From the NCBI GenBank assembly GCA_013398615.1, contig VZSR01003798.1, positions 6,240,045 to 6,304,044 on the forward strand: a DNA stretch of 64,000 nt. The letters are read 5' to 3'. The translations under genes were made by a program, and so were the position numbers. This DNA comes from Brachypodius melanocephalos. Its lineage: Eukaryota > Chordata > Aves > Passeriformes > Pycnonotidae. The notes under the pieces are model-generated. The model did not search any database. It was not told the origin of the DNA and was given only the letters and a program-made list of their open reading frames with translations. Shown one piece after another: positions 1 to 13,600 of this stretch; the first letter of the stretch is position 1; every line of letters starts with the position of its first letter.

Positions 1-3000
1 CAACCCCAAAACAGAAGGGAGGGAAATTTGGAGGCAGAAGATCATTGCAGAGACCCCCAAAACCTTCACCTGTTGGCAGCTGAGCTCTGAGGTCAGGGCT
101 CTTCCACAGGCCCCAGCCACAAGCCCAGGCTTTGCTACAATGAGGAGACACAGCACAGAGTAGCAAAACACACATAAATGAGTAAAGACCTACTCACAGG
201 TCCTCGTTAAAACCCTTAAAATATCTTGCATGAGCTGAGTGAGAAGGACAAGGCTGTAAGACCACGAGAAGCGTCTTCACCCACAAATGCCTACTTTAGA
301 AGAGTAATGGGAGCTGGGTCCTTCTGGAGAAGAGCCTGGGGACTTCATTTTAGAGGAAACAAGAGGAAAAGAATAGTTTGGAGAAACAGCAGAGCTCTGT
401 GTGAGAGACTGAAACCTGTAGAGCCTGGCCCCAGGCTGGGCATGGGGAAGCAGAGTGCTGCTGTCACTTCACCCAGCACTCTGCATTTATATTACATAAA
501 AATAATGTTTGACAAATTGTCTTATCCCTGGGAGGAAAAAAGAAAAGAAAAAACAAAAAGAAAAGAAAAAGTTTCCTTTCCACTACCAACTGTTTCAGTT
601 TTCTTTTTTAGGCAAATAAAACTACAAGCATTTATGACTTCAGTTTTATGTTGTTGCTGTTTTTGGCAAAAATGAGACCATGAACTGACCGAAAATAGAA
701 ATGTTGCATACTTCTTATCTTCCCATGCCCAGGATGAACAAAACACACTAGGCAAACAAAAAAAAAAAATTAACAGTGCTAAGGGTAAATATCCTTTTTA
801 GTTTTCAAGATCTATTGAAAGCCGAGGTAGGAAAATCTATTTGTTTAAGAAATATGATTTTTTAAATGACCATGATGTTCCCTTTAAGCTGCACTGAAAT
901 ACAAGATAAAGACAGGGTACTGAGTGAAAGAGTGCTGATGGCGCTTTTATTGTGTGATTTGCCTTGTTTTTTTCTGAAGTACTTCTTTTTAGCCGATTAC
1001 CATGTATTTACAGTTAGTGTAATTATATCTAATTACTTAATTAGCATGAATACGTGTAATTACTAACTTCGAATATGTAATTATGTCAGGGCAGCCTGTA
1101 ATAAATGAGGTTGAAAAAAGCCCTCATTAGGACTCTACGAAAGGACGGCTGCTCCACCCGTGTGGAGAATGCATCCCAGTCCCCAGACTGCGCCAGTCCT
1201 GGAAAACACAGCCAGCTCCAGTTGTGGCTGGCAAAAACCTCCCCCAAAATCAAAGAATTTGCCTCAGAAGTCCAGATTCATAGTACTTGTTGCAACTGAG
1301 CATCCACTACTGGGTTGCAGGTGGGGATCCGCCCCCCAGATCAATTTTCTCCATCAGGGTTTGGATTTTTTTTCTCCAATTTGTGTCATTCTTCAGAAGA
1401 CCTGTTTTGTTAGATGAGAAATACAAGGGAACTGAACAACTCCACAACTGTGCTGTGGCATTTGAGTAAAGCTCGAGAGATCAGATCCAAGAACTAATCT
1501 GCATCTGATGCATTGTGCTTAGAATTAATTACTACTTAATTACTATTATTAAAGTAAAACAACCTTCCAAAATGTTTCTTCTGAAACACTACCAATACTT
1601 CACCGCAGAAATCTCCAGCTACTCATAATTACAAAATCTGAATTTTGGGAATTCAAATGCTGAATTTCAAGAGAGGGAGATAAGGTAAGAAGCTGCTGCT
1701 GCTCCCAAGCCTGCCCAGAAGGACACAGAGCTGATTTCTGGTCACAAATATGGGTAGAGTGCATCATGTTTTGCATTACCAGAATCTCTGACCATAGGCT
1801 GATGTTATGTAGTCCTAAACTCTCATCCTCATCACTTTCTCTGCTCGCCGTCCTTGCCACAAGTCCCATTCTTCTCCTCTGGTCTGTTTATTTCCAGACA
1901 CAGAGGTGCAAACTGATCACAACTTTTTGCTCCTCCTGCTGCTGTTTGCCAAGCAGAACTTGGTTTCCCTTCCATGTGCATAAGATCAGGAGAAAAAGGC
2001 AGTTTCAGCCTACTCTTCTGTAATCCACTTGTGGTTGAACTGTCCACACTGCCAAACTCTTTCCTTAACCTTCCAGGTAGGACCGGGGACAGCTGAAGCA
2101 AGGACAGGATGCACATCCTGTGCTGCCCAGCACAGCACGGAGTTATGGCACAGAGATGGGGGAGCATCTTCTCAAAAACTGAATGCTTCAACATGGGAAA
2201 ACAGGGTGGTGCTGGTGTCTTCTGTGGCTCTTTGAGAACCTCTCATCCAGGAAGGGAAAGAGAATTCTGAGTCAAGCTTGTCCCACCTCTGCACTAAGTC
2301 GGGCAGTAACAGAAAGAGGGTAAGACAATTGCAGAAATCCCAGAAAGCCAGAAGTGAGGGCTGGCTTCTGTGCCCTTCATCCCTTCGACACGAGGACAGC
2401 ACATTCCCAGTGAAGAACACGTCTCTGTCTCCTTGAGGACACATCAACAAGAAGATCCCATGGGACAGCACAGCACAGAGGGAGCAAGAGGCCTCCAGCT
2501 GCGCAGGCAGGGAGCTGCTCTCCATATTTCAGCTGCAATTCCATTATGCAGAGCTAAGTGGCTGGGAATAAACATCCGTCATCCCTGCACGATAAGTGAT
2601 GCTTGCTAGTATGGAGGGTGACAGAAATCTATATCACATCAATGTACTATTAATACTGCATTAAGCACATAGAGTTTGCTCCCCTCGTTGCAGCACGGCA
2701 ATGGGTATCAGCATGTCCTAGACCCAGGCAGCATCCAAGAGCACAGGGATGCTTGCAGGAGGAAGGAAGGAGAAAAACTTCATGTTGGAGAGGGAAAATG
2801 CTTGCTGAAGAGGTTGCTCTGGCAACAGCTCAGTGCAAAGGAGAGATGCTGGGTGGCACAGAACACCTTTGCTCACAGCTGGGCAGCAGCTCTGGGGGAG
2901 GTGGTAGCAGGAGTTTGCATCTGTACAGGCTCAGCTGGGTGTCGAGGCACTCCCCAGCCCAGAGGAGCTCTCTTTAGAAGTGACAGCAAGTGGAGAAATG

Positions 3001-5282
3001 TTTGTGTCCAAGCTTTGCACAGTGGGAGAGAAAAACCCTCCAGCATGACAACCACGGGGAGAACAGGAGCAACAAATATTCTCCAGCCCAGGCTTATGTT
3101 GAGTAGAGCACATCAGATCAAACAAATCCCTTACAGCAAAAGCTCCCCAAAGCATGGTTAATTTAATAGGTGAATTATGAAACTTTCCAGCCTCCAGCAA
3201 AGCCACCAGTGAAGTCAGAAGTTTTGACCAAGTTAAGGCCTTGGGACTAAAATACAAAACACACACCAAATTCAACTCTGCCTGAGGAGTCAAGGACTGG
3301 GTTTTGCCCCACGAACGACAAAGAAATCTAAAAAATTAGGATTTTCAACCTGCAAGCAACCAGCTGTAGTTTGCTTCTTATTATCCCCCAAAGGGAGTAC
3401 CAGTGCTGGGGGGTTTGATTTCAGCCCCACTGCCTTGCAGTCCTGGAAAACCAGGAGCATTCCCTCTTGTGGCACCCTTCACAGGAGGAGCACCTCCAGA
3501 TGCCACCCCAAGCATCCCTTTGAACCCTTCAGTTCCTACTCAAACAGCCCCATGAAGCTCTGAGGTCAAATCCTGCTGTGAGTGCCTTCCCCTGCAACCC
3601 ACCCAGCTCTGACAAGTCCCACAGGGCAAAGGCTCAGAGCAAAACTTAATCCTTTGAGGCTGAAGCTCTGCTACTGCACAGCCTCAACAGCACCCACATC
3701 TTGCAGTGGTCAACACGCAGATTAAAGAGATTTGAGACAGCACAGGAGGGAAAGGAAGAAAAAGTAAAGCGGGGGAGCCCTCCCTCCCAAGCCATCAGAG
3801 TTTGTAAATCATTTTGAGATGAGGTGCTATAAGAAATGTAAAATATATAATTAACAGCACAGAAAAACCACGCTACATTCAGCTTCTCCACTCCTGCCTA
3901 ATCACCGCCCTCCTCCTCCCCTCTCTACAAACAGACCAAATTTAGCACATTAAAATGAAAATCAAGGGAAAAGCCAGGCACGTTCTTTGGGTGCATCCCA
4001 TTGCTCTGGCGAGTGAAGGACGGTGCTAAGGACTTGGGCACAAGCCAGCAGGACCCACGAGGGTGCACAGTGGGGACTGCCTGAGGGATACCTCTATGGG
4101 AGCAGCAGCTGCAACTCCCCTTCCCCTGATGGAGGAATGGAGGCCAGGAGCAGCGTGCTCCTGCTGAGCACTTAATCCCTCATGGCTTCCCGCAGGTTGG
4201 GAGATGGGCTTTCTCCCTGTTTGCAGGGGCTGGGTTCTGCCTCCTGCACCTGTGAGTCAGCAGCAGCCCAAGGAAGAGCAGAAGTAACATCAGCACAGCA
4301 CTCCCTGCTTCTGGCTGGGCCACAGAGACAGCCCAAGCTGAGGGCTTTTCACCTTTTGTTTCGCAGGGTTTATATTTTTCCAGTTCTGCCTGGAACCAAG
4401 ACACACCAAAAGGATGTGCAATAGCAAGAGAGGAATGTGACACAAACCTCCTGCATTGCTCAGCTTGCATCTCAGAGCTGGTGAGAGGCCTGGGAGAGCT
4501 CAGCTACCGCCTGTGAGCCGCATACTGGGGAAGGCTGCATCCCACCACTCGCGTGGGAAGTGGTGCAGGACTCCCAGAAAAGCACTCTTTTACACAGCAG
4601 TTTTCTTTTATGCTCAGAATTTAGAAACACAAAGTGGAGAGGGCCGCTTGATCACCTCCTGCTTGTCTAATGAGCCCAGTTCATGATCCAAACTTTTACA
4701 GGAAAGATGCAGTAGCTTTACAGAAGCCCGTAAAAACAAACCATCCAACATCTAAAACTCCTGGAGACAAAGATAGCTCCAGGCATCTGCCACACCTATG
4801 CCCATGTATCCTGAGCTTCCCCCTGGCCCTTTGGGGAGCCAAAGAGGCAGCCCCATGACTGGGAAACTGCTGGAGGAGGAAGGGGAGGCAGGTCCTTTTC
4901 CCAGCCAAGCAGGGGTCACATCCATCCCCATGCTCCCAGGGGGCTCTTGCTCACACCTGGGACCTCATGCTTGGAGCTGATGAGGAAGAGCCCGGCTTGG
5001 AATGGCACTTTCAGGCAGGAGGGGGAAGGTGACAGGTGGGTGGCGGAGGGAGGGTGAAGGGAGGTGAAGGTGAGAGTGGAAAGTCTTTTCTGGAAGCATC
5101 TACATGTATGTTTGTGATTCCTGAGACCTGAGATTCGCTTTGGTTTCTGGACCATACCAAGACCCACTCTTCCTCGAAAACCTCCTTCTCTTCTTCCTCA
5201 TCCTCTTAACCTCTTCCTCATCACCCTCCTCCTTCCCCCAGTCCCCAGCCCACCCCCGAGGCCTGGCAGGGTGGGGCACTCA
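1..5282 (-). other. NTRK3: NTRK3 intron after the juxtamembrane exon (partial)
   Basis: Intronic sequence downstream of the juxtamembrane exon. I looked on the minus strand for the first kinase exon (YVQHIKRRDIVLKRE) and for the alternative C-terminal exon of truncated TrkC (words such as LNHGIYVEDVNVYF) and saw neither. It holds AT-rich clusters near 1010-1090 and 1510-1555 and A-rich tracts near 535-575 and 759-770. The open reading frames here lack codon structure or known domains. Confidence 0.8.
1010..1085. promoter_or_regulatory. Cluster of TAATTA homeodomain-like words
   Basis: Within about 75 bases there are five or six ATTA/TAATTA cores (for example gtaattatatctaattac, cttaattagcatgaatac and gtgtaattactaac). 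Such clustering can mark homeodomain-bound enhancers, but AT-rich composition could also produce it. Confidence 0.3.
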
Positions 5283-5283
5283 C

Positions 5284-5472
5284 ACGTGTCTGGCTTGTGG
5301 CAGTTGTGGCCTTGCCGGAAGTACTGGGGGTTCTCGATGACGGGGATGCGGGTCATGCCGATCACCACCGTGTCCGGGCCCGCGTCCAGCGACGACGGCG
5401 TCGTGATGCCGTGGTTGATGTGGTGCAGAGGGCTGGCTGAGTCCTCCTCCCCGCTGATCACTGCCACGGGAC
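5284..5472 (-). CDS. NTRK3: NTRK3 exon: juxtamembrane region with NPQY docking site
   Basis: A 189-nt exon encoding 63 residues from GPVAVISGEEDSASPLHHIN to NCHKPDT. It includes VIENPQYFRQ, the NPxY motif whose tyrosine (Y516 in human TrkC) binds Shc and FRS2 after phosphorylation. The acceptor is gctgtttgcag and the donor is a perfect GTGAGT from 5283. The last base T joins AT of the first kinase-side exon to give the Tyr that begins YVQHIK. The protein is effectively identical to human TrkC as I recall it. The exon is unusually CpG-rich for this window. It is isolated, with 41 kb of intron on one side and more than 5 kb on the other. Full-length and truncated TrkC isoforms are known to diverge immediately after this exon. 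Confidence 0.97.
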
Positions 5473-7263
5473 CTGCAAACAGCACACACGCACCCGTCAG
5501 GGACAGCAGAGGACAGGGCACCGCTGAGGCCTGTGGATCACACGGATTGCTGAGGGTTGGCAGTGCATCGCCACCGGCCTGTCCTAGCATTCCTGCCAGT
5601 TGTCCCATCCTCTGGGTAGCTCACAGGGTAGGGAAGACGTCTCAAGTTTCCCTTCCTGGCTTTGAGGTACCAGACTAACGATCCTGAGGGGTTAAGTAGC
5701 TGCAGGTGACACCGCATCAGAGGTGAGTCATGCAAAAAGTCCTCTGCTAGGGGACCATGAGACAGCAGTTGCTGTGATGCCTGTACACTCTGGCATCATA
5801 AGCTTGGCAGAAATCATAACCAGGCTTAGACTGGAGGAATATCACTCCCAAAGAGGTAATTCACCTCAAATCCATATTTATGATATGTCTGTTACCCAGT
5901 GTGTTGCCCATCTTTTTGCCCTCCTGCAGCTTCACCTGGGCAAACTCACTGAGCCCTTCAGTCAGGCTGATGCCTTACAGGGACCACGATGTACTGGAAC
6001 ACATCCTGCTCATTCCCACCACCACCGCCACCACACAAGGCAGCATCTTTCCCTTTTCCTCCTGACTCCCAAAAGCTCACAGCACCATCAGACAGGCAAG
6101 AAAATGAAGCAAAGTAGTCAGGCATGAAAGATGGGAGCAATGGAAAGCTTCTATCTCTTATGTTTTATTTTGGTTTTAGACACTCTAATATCTGTTGCAG
6201 CCATTCTTGCTGCATTGGTGTTGGACAAGGTAGGGACCATAGTGAAATCTGCCATGAGACCTTTAAAATATTTTAACATGGGAAGAAAATCCACACTCAA
6301 CACGTGACACTCTTTTTCTCCTGTCTGGATGTTACCACAGTCTACCAGAAGCTCAAGTAAAAAGGAGCAGAGATACTGCACTTAGGCTTTGAATTTATTC
6401 ATAGAAGCCAGCCTTTTACCTACATTGCCTAAAAAATGCTCATCTCCCATCAGTAATCTGCTTCTAATTGCACAATTACTTTATTATGTAGCACTGGCAA
6501 CAAAGAAGGAAGTCTTCAAGCCATTTTACTCTCCAGAGCTACTGTGAGGATGAGGCGAACACGGGCTCCATGCAGCCATTCTGCCTGCATTAATCTAGTC
6601 TAAAGGCTGCTCATTTCCAGAGCTTCAAGTATTGTTTGTTCTTCCAAGTGGGATATAATAAAGTTATTGTGTAATTAGCAGAGTCTTGGCAGCTATGACA
6701 GGTGTTTTAGTCACGAGGAAAAAAAACTCTCTCCCTTTACTGTGAATTCCTTCTGGCAGGTTCTGGCTTTTTTAACTTTACTCCCCGGGCCCTCGTGACT
6801 TTCCAGCTCTTGAGATGCAAAGGCAAAATTCAGCTCTTGATGCAAGATGCCTCTGTGGGGACTACACACGCAGTGTATTTCTCCAAACACAAAAAGCAAA
6901 TGGGCAATTTTGGTTTGAATGACTTTTGTGCCTTCGCAATGTCAATTCATTGCAGGCAAACGAGGATGGCTCAGTTTTGCATGGTGTGCACATCCTTCAG
7001 CCACACCCTGCACTGCTGGCCAGTCCAGCTGTCGTGGGAAGGGGAGAAGTCTGCATTTCAAGGTGCATTAAAAAAAAATTCATAAAAATATCAGCTGGTA
7101 TAGACTAGTGTAAATAATCTGAGGGAAGACCCTAAAGATCTCCCTTGCAGTGAAGGAGGCTGTTGAGGGCTTACTGCTTTCCTTAAGAAGACAAAGTGCT
7201 GCTCCAAAGGATGGCACCTCATCAGGCAAGAGGATGTGAAAGGCCTCTCTGGTGAATGATCGT

Positions 7264-7374
7264 GGATGAGGCTTTGAGCAGACCTCATGGAAGGTGTCCT
7301 TGCCCATGGCAGGAAGGTTGGACTAGCTGATCTTAAAGGTGCCTTCCAACCCAAACCATTCTGTGTTTCTATGT
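7264..7374 (+). mobile_element. CR1 LINE 3'-end fragment
   Basis: The segment contains the CR1 3' words gatgaggctttgagcag, tgcccatggcagga, tcttaaaggtgccttccaac and a degenerate terminal ttctgtgtttctatg. This is the sense orientation of the CR1 3' end, whose terminal repeat is ATTCTATG. It is 5'-truncated, as usual for CR1. Confidence 0.85.
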
Positions 7375-9770
7375 GAAGGAAGTTTTCATTGCCCTCTATT
7401 CTGAGAGCAGAAACCACACCTTTGTGACAAGGAGCAAAGAGAACATAACCAGCCATGGTACAAACACCAGGCTGGCACAGACCCTGCTGAGGATGTGCTT
7501 CCCAGGGGCTCACAAAGCCCTGCCAGCATTTGACCCTTGCTGTTCTTGCTCACTCAGCACCTCCTCATTTTCAGGGAACACAGATCATGGCAGTGTCCCT
7601 CTAGCACAGGCAGGTTAAAAGGATGTGGCTACATCTAAAAGAGCAGGGGACAATCCAGGAGGTTGGGTACTTGTGAAAATAAACATGGCAAGCATCTATT
7701 AGCCAATGCATCTTGTGGCCATTTCCCTGACAATAAACAGACCCAGAGTCTGACCTTCTTTACACTCCACAGGGTTGTTTTTTTTTCCTCTGGTTTATTT
7801 CTAGGACAACTTTCTTCATGTGTTATCTTAGTTTCATGCCCCAAACATATCCAAGATCTTTGAGGCAAGAGGTAACCACATCTCAGCTGATCCACAGCTG
7901 CACTCCCATTCCCCGAGGAACACTGTGACTCATGAATGGACTCAGCCTCTGAGTCATCCAGCTCAGGTCAATGTCACCAAGTGTATCCATTTACAAGATC
8001 TACCAGCCCTCAAAAGCCTCAGAGATGAACTCTGACTCTCCATCTCAACCCCTTCACATTTCTGCAAAAGTAGGAAACTCCAAGAGCTGCAAAGGCAGAG
8101 GCACCACAGAGAGAACACAACCTGTAAAGTATATTCTACCCTTGCAGTAATCCAGGGACAGTTTACTGCCTCCAAGTGTACTTCCAGGTCTTGAAAAAAA
8201 CCAAAATAAATTACATTCTCAAGAGTCCTAAGGAACACTTACAACAGATCCAATGCATTAGCCTTCCAGCTTTCCAAAACCCTTCTGGTGACTGTAGGCA
8301 CTGATCTGACATGGCCTAGAATGTATAATTCATCTCGATATCCTCCAAAGGATTTAATTTGATTAAAGGCAATTTTCAGTGGAGGACTTCTCCAAGTTTC
8401 TCCTATTAGGTTGTGGGTTTTTTGGGTGTGGTGGAGGAGTATAAATCTGAACAACATTAATTCCTAAAGCCACAGTCATGCTGCTTTATCACATTAATTC
8501 TCTCATTCCCATCTCTCCTGGCTAGTCACTGCTGAGATCCAGTTCACTCTAAGCCCATAGCCCCTCTGTTGTCACTCTGAGACTCAGACAGGGGCTGGAC
8601 TCACTGTGCAAGCCTGAGACAAACTTTAAAAACATCGTGGATATCAAATAGCCATCAGTCACTTTTATAGGTGTGACTATTGCCCTGACTCAAAATATAC
8701 TCTGCCATTAGCAATTCCTGGAAATAAAGCAGCTACCTAAACTTCAAATTTTTAAATCTATCTTGGCAATAGCATATAATTTTTTTGCTTTTAAGTAGGC
8801 AAACAGGTTCCGTTTTCTGATGTATAATGCTGACGAATGGCTTCATTGGGAAGAATTTTCACTGGTTTCACCAGTGCATTTTCCAGGTAAGGTTAAAGTT
8901 AAAAAAAAATGAAGCAGGAAAAAAAAAAGAGAGTACAGATTTTAGAGATTTAGGTTTACCTTCCATTTGACAGGAAAATGTGCAGAGAAAGATAAAAAAG
9001 AAGACCGTTTTGTACAGTAAAAATGTATAATAATAGACAAAGGGTAGCTTGGAGTTATTCCTAACATACCATCCTGTGGTTTTAAAACATTATATAAAAT
9101 ATTTCAGAGCTTTTCAGAACAGTGATGCAGAAGATGTTTCTGCGAATAACTCAGCCTGTGTTATTGACAAACGTACTGTGGACATTAACTATAAAAAGGG
9201 TCTATTTGTTAAAACTTTAAGAAGTCCATGTCCATTCTGAGCATTGAACCTGCTACAGCTGTACCCTGAAAGTCTCTCCCCTGGCTCTCCTTCCTTCCAA
9301 GCAGGGCTCTCCCCAGCCAGCAGCATCCACATTGTCTGTGAGGACAGAGCTGAGCTCTTTTCCACACTAACCCCATGCAGTTCTCCTGACAAGGAAGCAA
9401 TACCAGCAGGAGTGATGGAGGTACTCCATCACTCATTTTCCCTGTGAGGAAAGGCTGGGGAGAAGTTAGGGCTGTCCAGGGTTACCCCTGAGTGAAGAAG
9501 CAGCCACTGCCAACCTGCCCCTTCACAAGGCCAGAGGGAGTCAGCCACAACGACCTGGAAATCAGGACCAAATTCATCTGATGTTCACCAAAGAGCAGTG
9601 AGGCAGCTTGGAAATGCTACTTTTAGAAATGCCATAAACAGCAATTCTGTTCTCTCTTCCCTCCCATATCTCCTCTTCAGCCAACTCCTCTTTCCCAAGG
9701 ACACCTCACTCAAACACCAACATTCTCAGCCTCATTTCCACCCTCTGTTCTCTCCCAGCCAGGCTACACT

Positions 9771-9829
9771 CCATCCGTCCATCCATCCATCCATCCATCC
9801 ATCCATCCATCCATCCATCCATCCATCCC
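9771..9829. repeat. (CATC)n microsatellite
   Basis: About 14 tandem tetranucleotide units (ATCC/CCAT register) with one CCGT variant near the left end. Both strands translate to repetitive peptides that are not genuine. It is probably length-polymorphic. Confidence 0.97.
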
Positions 9830-10409
9830 AGCAATGTTCCAACTCTTCTCGCTTTGTGCCTGCCCTGATATTGTCATCTCTGCAAACACTCCTCCAGACT
9901 CCCCCAAAATCTCTGCTTTTCAGAAAATCTCTCATTGTCTGTTCAGCACTGTTCCCTCTGGCTAAACTAGAGCTTGGATTGGTGTTTACCTTCACCTCCC
10001 TGTTTACCTGAAAGCTCTGTGAGCAAGATACAGCTTTCAGTCCATTTCTGTGGATTGCCTGGTTCATTCACAGTGTTATGCAGGCAGCTTGTTATTCATG
10101 AAAAAGAAAGCAAATAATAATAGTAATAAATAGCTTAGGGACCCCTGTTTGCAAGATCATATCATAGTGGGAAATTATTTATCAAGGGTAAGAGCTATAC
10201 TTTAGGATAAAACAGGCTCAGGAATATAGGGTACTGTATAAATAACCATAGATTAGAGAAGATAATGGTCACTTCTCACATATCTGTAACAGGATTAATG
10301 CCTCAAGGCAAACAGGTGAAGAAACAACAAAAACTCCAGTTTGGCATCACAGTAACCTCTGCAAAGCAACAAAAGCAACTGAAGGTGAAGAAATTATGAC
10401 CTCTAAGGG

Positions 10410-10660
10410 AAAACTGAAAGAATTATGCTTTGTGTTCGGAGGAGAAGACTGAAGGGACATGTGATAACAGCCTTCAAATATGTAAAAGGTTGCAGCAAAG
10501 AGAAGTATAATAGCTGTTCTCCACGTCCACTGGGGATAAAACAAGAAATAATAGGTTTAAATTGCACTGAGGGAGATTAGAGTTTGAATGTTCTCCCTGA
10601 TGCCTCACAGTACGGCTGGTTGAGCACTGGAACAGATAACCCAGGGATGCTGTGGGGGTT
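10410..10660 (+). mobile_element. Older CR1 LINE fragment
   Basis: The segment matches the non-coding 3' part of older CR1 subfamilies: gaagactgaagggacat, taacagccttcaaatatg, gttctccacgtccactgg, and then gcactggaacagataac. Divergence from the consensus I remember is moderate, and the 3' tail is missing. Confidence 0.7.
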
Positions 10661-13600
10661 CAGCCACTGCCAGGCTGGGAAAGGAAAGGTTAAGGAGACT
10701 TCTTTCAAGGACGGTTTAACTACTGGGAGTGATGCACTCAGAGCCCTCACAGGCTGCAGCACTTTTTACCCAGAGCCAGAGCCCTCAGCATCTTCCCTTT
10801 CTGATGCTTCCAAAGAACCTCCAAGGAAGGACCTCTCCAGTGCTGCAGATCAGGGTTGGGCAGCATCAGAGGCACTGTGGGTGTAGCACTGGGTTAGGAT
10901 GGGGCCATGGTCTCCAGTGAGGTTTCAGAAAGGACAGTTCCCTGCACATCCCAGGCCAAGTGCCCCAGGACAGAAATCAAGTTTGCTAAGGCAGAGGAGA
11001 GTGATGTGTGTGCTCAGGGCCACAGGGCAATCCCCTCTCCCCACCCACACCTCTGGGAGCTGTTGTGCAGAACACCATTTCTTGATCAAAAATGATCACT
11101 GCAAGAGCTAATTGTGCCAACTCCACTTTCCTTTGTAATATAAAGGAGCCATATAATTAACCTACTTAATTAGGAACTGTATGTGACCCATAACTAGAAA
11201 AAAAAAAAAGCTCTCCTAGTAAAGTGGGTCACCATGCATTGTATAGCAAGCACTGAAGCAGACCTCATTAAATTCCAATATATAGTATATAAAATCCCTC
11301 CCTCCTCTGACTCCAAACCCCTGTTGGCACTTCCATATTTCCCCAATCATAATCCTAAATTCTGTTCTTCAAAAGGTCGAATCACCAACTGGCAAGGAGA
11401 TAATTCCAAGGCTACATCTCTCAGCCCAGCTTTACAACTCAGAGCTATACACAAGCACATAAACAAGGGTAAAAATAACCTCAAATTTCAGCTTATCAGG
11501 AAAACAAACAAGTTTAAAAAGAAACTTTAAAAAATTACCAACCTTTTGTTGGAGCTGAAATCAACCCACACCTCAGGGCTGATCTCTGCACCAGCAATGA
11601 GGGGAGCTGAAACTCATAAAAGAATAAGCGAAAGCACAATAAATACAATTAAAAATCCAGCCATGCTCAGAGCAAGATTGCATTTACTGTCTCATAAAGA
11701 GAGCCTCGTTCTTTCAGGCAAACAAAAGAAAATCAATTTCTTAATTTTTATTGACAGATGTGGGCACGGGGCCAAGGCAGCACTTGGTGTCTACGCGGGA
11801 CCATTTGGAGCCAGTCTGCTACGGGCTCCAGCTTGTTCTCTGCCCTCCTACAATGGGAAGCAGCCACTTCTCATCCCCAGAGTCACCAATCCCAACTACA
11901 GGGTGGTCTGTCATGTGGCAACTCTTCCCCTGAGCCACAGAAGACCCCTCTCTTGTATAAAACAATGGGCTTTATTCAGATCTCTCTCCTCATTTTAGCA
12001 CTCAGCGCCTTCTTTGTCACCATCTCCTCAACCATGTCCAAGCAGCATTTCTCACATCTCATACAGCTCAATTCCATCTCCATGTCCCAAATTCACCCCA
12101 AGCTATCTCTGCATCACGCCAATGGACCTGGAGGGTATGGCTGCAGAGGCTGGAACAGCACAGCCCTTGCTTGAACACCACTGTGTTGGCTGAGGAGTTT
12201 CGAAAGGTGCCAATCCTTTCTCTGCCATAGCCCAGGGCGCAGAGACAATTCCATCAACTTTTGGGGAAACAGCACACATGAAAAATCAAATCCTTGAGCT
12301 TTGCAGGCAGATGAAGACATCAAGAACATAAATCTGGACTCTTTAAGGGATATACTCCAAATCCTCAGCTTCCAGCCCCTCCAGTGAAAAAGGCAGGAGC
12401 AAACAGCAGTCCCTTTTCCCTTCTCCTCAGCAACATAATGGTTTGAGATCCTGATGATCTCGAGGAGATGAAGACCTCTCTGAACTTTAGGGTAAAAGGA
12501 AGGGACAGGCCTGGGATCTCTGCAGCCATCACAGCTTGAGTTGGACACGTCTCTTCCCCCACTTGCACCTTCCAGCCCTTTATACCCTGCAGATGCGTTA
12601 TCATGTAAAAATGCTGTCAGATCCGTTGTCAGTGGGCGATCCCTACATAGGCAATCCTTAAAGCACTGCTTTCCTGATGCACTGCTGCCAAAATACTGCC
12701 ATTTACAGAAGCCCCTTTCCATCTTTATGTATTGACATTTCCTTCTCTCTCTGATTTTTTTCAGGCAATTGCAGCAAGGAGAAGGCAGCTCTTGCTGCAA
12801 GAGGGGGTGCATCAGGGCAGAGGGGGTGCAGCAGCCCTATATATCCCCCCTTCACCCTTTCCAGCCTCCAGCCATCCTGGCAGTCCTCTTTGGAGCATCA
12901 CTCCATCTGGTGTAGAGGATGTCCAAACCTCCCTCACTCCTCCCATGTCCTTCCCTTACCCACTCCTTCACAAGTTTATTTATTGAGCTTAGATACCAAT
13001 CCTATAAGCACTCACACTCAGGAATGGAAACATTAAGATCAAATCATATAAAATATAAAGTCAATGCATATGATGGCACAAATGCATAAATCCAGCAGAG
13101 CAAGAAACAGAAAATGCTTACAGTAAAAATGGTAATACAATCTGATAATTAAAAAGGGTTGGATCTGACAAGCCAAAGCCATGCATAACAGCAAAGACAG
13201 CCAGCACTTGCAGGAAGGCAAAGCAGGAATTTTTATATCTAGGCTTAAACTCCAGCCCAGTGTTAACAAACATCTTCAACTCAGAAAGTGTCTGACCAGC
13301 AAAGCAACTGCCAACAGGCCACAGGATAACCAGAATAATACTTTAGAACCTGCAATGCAAGGATTTGCTGATGCCTGAGGGATTGACAAGTCAATGCCCA
13401 CTCCCATGCTATAACATATGGGTACTGGAAAGTTGGTTCATTTACCAAGTCAAAAAGGTTTTCACTGCTGAGATCAGGTGAAACAACTAGAAAATAGTGC
13501 AGGCAACAGGAGGGGAAGAAAAGTCTGTTTTATTCAATTGTCACTGCAGGGAGGGAGATAGTGTTTAGTCTAGCAATGCTGGTATTGGCATTCAGACCAT

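Noticed and set aside
226..675. 149-aa open frame at the left end
   Set aside because: Lys-rich tail comes from an A-rich tract; no domain and no codon structure.
1..5283. Kinase exon or the truncated-isoform terminal exon of TrkC
   Set aside because: I searched the minus strand for the conserved words of both and found none; they must lie beyond the left edge.
9598..10067. Open frames with repeated IHPS (plus) and GWMD (minus) peptides
   Set aside because: The repeats are translations of the CATC microsatellite; tetranucleotide arrays stay open in several frames.
12114..12812. Longest open frame outside the exons (232 aa, minus strand)
   Set aside because: No recognisable domain, low-complexity stretches and no splice or conservation evidence; a frame of this length is expected by chance in 64 kb of fairly G+C-balanced DNA.
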